Source: Dolomedes plantarius (Eukaryota > Arthropoda > Arachnida > Araneae > Dolomedidae). From it: DNA of 64,000 nucleotides. A program made the translations under genes and the position numbers. Each line of letters opens with the position of its first letter. The first letter of the stretch is position 1. The notes beneath the pieces are model-generated. The model ran no database searches, had not been told where the DNA came from, and worked only from the letters and a program-made list of their open reading frames with translations. Location: the NCBI GenBank assembly GCA_907164885.2, contig OU015503.1, forward strand, positions 68,155,068-68,219,067, given 5' to 3'. Positions 58,926 to 64,000 of the stretch are shown here, piece by piece.

Positions 58926-59225
58926 CTGTATGTCTTTCAGCCGGCATGAGCGTGCTGGCTACTAGAGCCACAGAATTACTCCTCCCTTTGGAATTTGACG
59001 CGTATAAAACCAGGATAAACGACGTTCCGGTCACTAAATCCTGCACCAAGAAAGTCGGGCTGTCCTGAGCCGTCAAGTTTCCTCGGAGAAACTCGTTACT
59101 GGAGCTGTATACCTCCAAGTGGAACGTCTGCGTCAATCCGCCATCGTAGCCAGGCTCGCACTGTACCAGCAATGAATCCACAGTGTGGTTCGTTACCATG
59201 CAGTTTCGCATGGTCTCGGGAGGAC
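58926..59225 (-). CDS. Sidestep-like protein, FN3-domain exon (internal exon)
   Basis: This internal exon encodes about 100 residues of an extracellular fibronectin type III domain. The preceding acceptor reads TCTCTTTGCAG|GT, and the frame opens G-P-P-E-T-M-R-N-C, a typical FN3 entry. Next comes a strand with a second cysteine (VQCEPGYDGG), then TFHLEVYSS, and the FN3 signature TSFILVLYASNSKGRS. Two N-glycosylation sequons (NHT and NLT) are visible. The motif order, two cysteines and ending ...PAERHT match, from memory, the membrane-proximal FN3 domain of arthropod Sidestep-family proteins, which in Drosophila bind Beaten-path receptors during motor-axon guidance. Start and end are both phase 1. 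The only in-frame donor is ACAG|GCAAGC, a GC-type site; without splicing the frame stops after four codons (G-K-H-K-stop). Ig-domain exons are expected beyond 64000. The exact paralogue cannot be named by eye. Confidence 0.85.
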
Positions 59226-59302
59226 CTGCAAAGAGAGGTACACTAGAGGGTTAGACTTTGAAGTATTATGTACTCAGCAGAAATTTAATGTTTGCTTGTT
59301 AA

Positions 59303-59546
59303 CCCTTTCAGGGCCAAAAACCTCCACCCTTTGCACTGTACGTATTTTTTCCCCGATTTTTTTAACCTAAAGAATTTTGAATAATTTTCCAATTAAAGGT
59401 TGCAAAATATTTTTACTTCTTTAAACTGATAACAGATGGCAGTATTAACCATTTTCTGCTCATTTAACTAGAATACATTGAATGCAAGTGATAAAAGACT
59501 AGGTTTAGGCGTTTTGCACTGTGCAAACGGCGCCCCTAAAAGGGTT
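59303..59546 (+). mobile_element. piggyBac-type MITE, copy 3, with TTAA flanks
   Basis: It starts CCCTTTCAGGGCC and ends GCCCCTAAAAGGG. TTAA is present at 59299-59302 and 59547-59550. The interior matches copy 2 (AACTGATAACAGATGGCAGT, TGCTCATTTAACTAGAATAC). It sits about 75 bp upstream of the FN3 exon acceptor, inside the preceding intron. Confidence 0.9.
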
Positions 59547-59631
59547 TTAAAGAAAGCAAGAAAGGCAAAGCAACAAAACAGTGCTTTATGACAGGGTAGT
59601 ATACAAGATGATAAGATAGTAAAATTAAATG

Positions 59632-59802
59632 GTTGGTTTGGAACGCTACGGTCAACTTTTTGCTACACAGGGGCTAATTAGACTGGCACCTACGGTTTAA
59701 AGCCGATTCCGAACAGCGAGAAATATGCGTGCTAAGAGTGGGACACGAACCCACAGGATCTGAACCGAATGCCAGCGCCCTAGCCATTCGTCCATCTCCT
59801 GG
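59632..59802 (-). mobile_element. tRNA-derived SINE family 2, copy 3
   Basis: On the minus strand: GATGGACGAATGGCTAGGGC (A-box region), GCTGGCATTCGGTTCAGATC, GTGGGTTCGTGTCCCAC (B box with one change), GTTCGGAATCGGCTTTAAAC and a CCAACC tail. Flanks AAATTAAATGG and AAATAAATGG are a near-perfect target duplication. Confidence 0.85.
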
Positions 59803-60489
59803 CAAAAAATAAATGGAATTATATTTTATGAAAAGGGTCACTTAAGGCTGCTTGTACTAACCCTATTGGATTCGCTCACCTGAAGGTTAACCTAAATATA
59901 AAATGTGTCCAAGGATTGCCGACTTGATTTAAATAGTTTTAAAAATTGTACACCGTTATAGATAAAAAAATTTTACAACTTGGGGCATTTTTCGTTTTTT
60001 TTTTTAAATGCAAATAAATTTTAAAATTTAACTTATCTGGGAGAAAATCTGATGCAGTGTGATTTAAACACTCATAAATTCCTATGGTATGCAAAATTTC
60101 TAAAAGGAATGCTGTTGCAAGGTACAGAAAAGTTCAGGCTATCTGAAAATACCTTTTTTAATGGATTATCAGCATTTCTGTAGATGTAAATAGTAGACAA
60201 TTTTTCTCCGTTAGCTAACATTTATGTGAGCGAATCCAGAAGGATTTGTACAGAGCATCCTTAACCGAAAATAAGTTCCTCTAGCGTTTCCAGTAGCCCA
60301 TACTTTCCTTAGGTTCAGTCCCCATTATAAATTCCTCAGCAGCGCACTATATACAAGTACTCAATACTTGCTTCTACAGTCGGCGTAGCTATGCTGAGAA
60401 GCCCATGGCATATGCTAACCAATGATACCAGTAACTGTTTACATTATAAAACTTTAAACTGTTATCTTTTCAGTTAATTTTATTGTATA
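59803..60489. other. No recognised feature
   Basis: Intron upstream of the FN3 exon; no further exon was found. Confidence 0.45.
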
Positions 60490-60776
60490 AATTTCAGCAA
60501 ATTCAAAAAAGAAATAAAACAGTATTTAATGATAAATTTAGCGGTAATATTAGAAGATTGCAAATAATGCACTCTAATTGTAGGAGTAAAATGAAAATAA
60601 AGGCACTCCAACGATCCGAGTGGCCATGAAGTCATCTTTACCACAGGCTTCTAACCATACTTTAAGAGACAAACACTCTAATTAACAATTTGAGTGCATT
60701 ATTTGCAATCTTCTAATATTACCGCTTAATATATCATTAAATACTGTTTTCTTTCTTTTTTGAATTTGCTGAAATT
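60490..60776. repeat. Large palindrome, about 90-bp arms
   Basis: The left arm (about 60490-60583: ATTTCAGCAAATTCAAAAAA, AACAGTATTTAATGATA, GCGGTAATATTAGAAGATTG, CAAATAATGCACTC) reappears in reverse complement at about 60686-60776 with only a few differences. The loop is about 100 bp. Such near-identity implies a recent or conversion-maintained foldback. Confidence 0.9.
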
Positions 60777-61213
60777 GACTTGCAAATAGTGTCTCAGAGG
60801 ATCCCATAATTAGCTTTAACTTCCTGACTACACTTAGATGGTAAGAATTTGCAGTTCACTAGAACTGGATTGAATCCTTTGAACAAACTTAATGGAAGGT
60901 AAAGAAACAAATTGGTGTTATAGGATAGATATATCAGCTAGGCAGCAACAGGAGGAAATTAAATGGAAAGCACCGTATTAAAAATGGTAACATATTGAAA
61001 GATAGGTATCTCCAGAGACTCTCACTGACCATGGTTTTAGGTTTCGATCTCATTCTAGGTTCCTCAGCATGGCATAACAGACCAGCACACCGACTTGCGC
61101 CTAGCATCGACTACATAGCGGTAAGGAGCTTATAAATGCAAAACCAGGTCCTTGGGTACGCTTTGACTGTAAGTTTATACGCTAATTTTCTCAGCATGTT
61201 TTCAAATTGCATG
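60777..61213. other. No recognised feature
   Basis: Intron sequence, no supported element. Confidence 0.4.
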
Positions 61214-61799
61214 TTCAGCCAAAATGAGGAAATGTTTGAAAAGTTTATTTCTCTACCTAGCAAGTAATGTAGGATATCATACATGTCTACATATCCTACG
61301 GAAAGTATTCTGAATATATATATATATTTACTGCCAAAAGAGATAATTATTCAAATAAAACAAAAACATGTTTGAACCCCTGAGTACCGACTTAATTTCA
61401 AGAAGCAATTATCCATATATACCTCATTTATAAATAATTCAAAATGAGGAATTCAGCCAAAATGAGGAATAATTCAAAATGAATTCAAAAATTCCTCATT
61501 CCTCAATTGAATTCAAAATGAGGAATAATTCAAAATGAGGAATAATTCAAATGAGGAATAATTCAAAATGAGGAATTCAGCCAAAATGAGGAAATGTTTG
61601 AAAAGTCTATTTCTCTACCCAGCAAGTAATGTAGGATATCATACATGTCTACATATCCTACGGAAAGTATTCTGAATATATATATTTACTGCCAAAAGAG
61701 ATAATTATTCAAATAAAACAAAAACATGTTTGAACCCCTGAGTACCGACTTAATTTCAAGAAGAAATTATCCATATATACCTCATTTATAAATAATTCA
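61214..61799. repeat. Recent direct duplication (about 225 bp) with short tandem linker
   Basis: Copies at 61214-61440 and 61576-61799 differ at only a handful of positions (one T/C, one T/C, TA-tract length, one C/A). The linker (about 61431-61580) is a small array of ATTCAAAATGAGGAAT units of 13-17 bp. Confidence 0.93.
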
Positions 61800-62738
61800 G
61801 GACGGAACTGAGTCGCCGAATATACCCAAGAGGGTGATAACGAGTAAACAAAAGAATTACAGCTCGAAACAGTCTATTGAACAGATATTTTTGCAGGATT
61901 TTGCAGATATAGTGAGAAAAAAAAAAAGAAGAGAAAATTATTTTATGACCCACTCCACTTATGTTATGGAAGGAAAAAAAATTAAAAAAAGCTCCTAAAA
62001 CTTTATAACCCATAATAAAAGCAATTTTTCCCTGTCCAGAATTTCTAAAGATTATGTATACAAAGACGTATACAATTGCGGGAGGAAAAAAAATTACAAT
62101 GTCGGAACACATAATTTTGAAAACATGATTTAATAGATATCATGCAAAGAAAAGAAAGGAAAAATGATTTATTACTCAAATTTATTTACGTAAAACCCCA
62201 CTTAAGTACTCCGTCTTAAGTTACGAAAAAATGGGTGAATGAAAGAATGGAATTGCAGTTCGTGGACTTTCACAACCCATACTAAAAACGATGAACACCG
62301 ATTCATAATTTTTATGTATAATATCTGGATATGTTACCAAGTGAGTAAAGAAGTATAACTATGTTTGAGGCTTTGATACGAAGCTAAAATGTTTTTACAT
62401 GTATTTTGACACGTTATTTTAAATGCACTGTGCAATAACGGTATCTGAAAGCATCAAGTAGTGTCAGTGAAAACTGCGTTTATCGTCGTGTGTAGGAGAA
62501 TAGAACGAAAACATCATTTAGGGTTAACTGGTGATTGCATTGATGGCTTATTCGCTCAGTGTTATCAAATGCTCTGTCTTATTAATGAAGGTGTGATGGA
62601 AATGCCAATACGTCAAGCTTGGTAAATCGTGCGCACGCGTCGGCTGGACTGGTCTACACTTTGAGAGGTGGGGGTGTGATCGGATAGAAACTGTTTACAA
62701 ACAGAACCGATACTTTTTATTTGATCCCTAATCTGATT
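61800..62738. other. No recognised feature
   Basis: AT-rich intron; the 108-codon minus ORF at 61786-62112 is Phe-rich low-complexity and partly in the duplicated segment. Confidence 0.45.
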
Positions 62739-63885
62739 GTAGTTTGAGATTAAGGAAATCGTAATGCTCATCTTAATTATTGTAAAGTAACTATTTTTTT
62801 ATTTATTGTTTATTGTTTTTATTTATTTATATATTTATTATTTTATTTATTTATTGTTTATTGTCTTTGTTTAATTATTGTTTTATTTCATTTATTGTTT
62901 ATTGTCTTTATTTATTGTTTGTTTTATTTCATTTATTGTTATATTGCTTTATTTATTGTTTGTTTTATTTTATTTATTGTTATATTCTTATATTTATTGT
63001 TTATTGTTTTTTATTTAGTGTTTACAATACATAACACTACATCTGAATTGTAGTTTGAGGTTAAGGAAATCGTAATGCTCATCTTAATTATTGTAAAGTA
63101 ACTATTTTTTTATTTATTGTTTATTGTTTTTATTTATTTATATATTTATTATTTTATTTTATTTTATTTATTGTTTATTGTCTTTATTTATTGTTTTATT
63201 TCATTTATTGTTTATTGTCTTTATTTATTGTTTGTTTTATTTCATTTATTGTTATATTGCTTTATTTATTGTTTGTTTTATTTTATTTATTGTTATATTC
63301 TTATATTTATTGTTTATTGTTTTTTATTTAGTGTTTACAATACATAACACTACATCTGAATTGTAGTTTGAGGTTAAGGAAATCGTAATGCTCATCTTAA
63401 TTATTGTAAAGTAACTATTTTTTTATTTATTGTTTATTGTTTTTATTTATTTATATATTTATTATTTTATTTTATTTTATTTATTGTTTTATTTCATTTA
63501 TTGTTTATTGTCTTTATTTATTGTTTGTTTTATTTCATTTATTGTTATATTGCTTTATTTATTGTTTGTTTTTTTTATATTTATTGTTATATTCTTATAT
63601 TTATTGTTTATTGTTTTTAATTTAGTGTTTACAATACATAACACTACATCTGAATTGTAGTTGGAGGTTAAGGAAATCGTAATGTTCATCTTAATTATTG
63701 TAAAGTAACTAATTTTTTTATTTATTGTTTATTGTTTTTATTTATTTATATATTTATTACTTTATTTTATTTATTGTTGTTTTGTTTTATTTATCGTTTG
63801 TTTTATTTCATTTATTGTTTATTGTCTTTATTTATTGTTTGTTTTATTTCATTTATTGTTATATTGCTTTATTTATTGTTTCGCA
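62739..63885. repeat. Approximately 311-bp T-rich tandem array, four units
   Basis: GTAGTTTGAGGTTAAGGAAA (or variants) starts units at 62739, 63050, 63363 and 63657. Each continues TCGTAATGCTCATCTTAATT, a long (TTTATTG)n-rich section and TTTACAATACATAACACTAC. Unit length varies with the TTTATTG tract, and the last unit is cut at about 63880. The Phe/Tyr/Leu-rich frames are low-complexity translations. Confidence 0.95.
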
Positions 63886-64000
63886 CAGTTTATCGAAAGT
63901 AACGTATCTTTGCCATAGTGTTTGAAATTGAGTATTTAAAGGGGATTTCAGGCAAATATACAATAGTTAATGAAATCTGATGTTGATGTTTAAGTACGTC

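Noticed and set aside
62813..63925. Several Phe/Leu/Tyr/Ile-rich ORFs resembling membrane proteins
   Set aside because: They are translations of (TTTATTG)n-type low-complexity in the 311-bp array; overlapping frames look equally hydrophobic.

Overview
The window is eukaryotic, AT-rich, non-coding-dominated DNA, most likely from an arthropod. A chelicerate such as a spider would fit the very long intron, the tRNA-derived SINEs and the mariner/hAT/Harbinger/piggyBac relics, but the sequence does not prove the clade. No prokaryotic features, rRNA, functional tRNA or CRISPR are seen.

Only one host gene is supported. It is on the minus strand and resembles the Sidestep family (immunoglobulin/fibronectin type III adhesion proteins that act as axon-guidance ligands in insects). 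Two exons are visible. A 300-bp exon (59225 down to 58926) encodes the last FN3 domain, and a 126-bp exon (24895 down to 24770) encodes the juxtamembrane and transmembrane segment. Both are phase 1-1 and join in frame across a 34,030-bp intron with a GC donor and an AG acceptor. Upstream Ig exons would lie beyond 64000. The cytoplasmic tail lies beyond position 1, or alternatively in a read-through extension of the transmembrane exon ending at 24663.

The rest is intron filled with repeats. From left to right: a pair of Helitron-like repeats and a broken mariner whose second-catalytic-Asp region is amplified into a 159-bp tandem array (1.5-6 kb); an LTR-like block, a pogo-like element with a zinc-finger pseudogene, and mini-mariners (6.9-12.6 kb); a run of minisatellites with periods of about 41, 366, 171, 222 and 104 bp mixed with SINEs and foldback elements (13.4-19.1 kb); microsatellites (20-22.1 kb); a 137-bp array (23.1-24.6 kb); the transmembrane exon; a duplicated hAT-containing segment and a SINE (25-28.7 kb); a candidate long LTR (28.9-30.6 kb); a hAT nested in a Harbinger-type MITE (32.7-33.6 kb); approximately 0.9-kb duplications (35-37.2 kb); a hairpin satellite and a hAT element with perfect 8-bp target duplications (39.9-41.4 kb); two solo LTRs (44.3-46.7 kb); 130-, 97- and 139-bp arrays with piggyBac-type MITEs (47-51.4 kb); a roughly 82-bp minisatellite spanning 3.2 kb (53.7-56.9 kb); (TA)n-bounded foldback elements and the FN3 exon (57.8-59.2 kb); and a large palindrome, a recent duplication and a 311-bp T-rich array (60.5-63.9 kb).

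The most notable points are the GC-AG 34-kb intron, the mariner-derived tandem array, the repeated appearance of independent tandem arrays inside one gene, and several TE insertions that can be dated relative to each other by exact target-site duplications. No clear undescribed multi-gene system is present. All similarity calls were made by eye.
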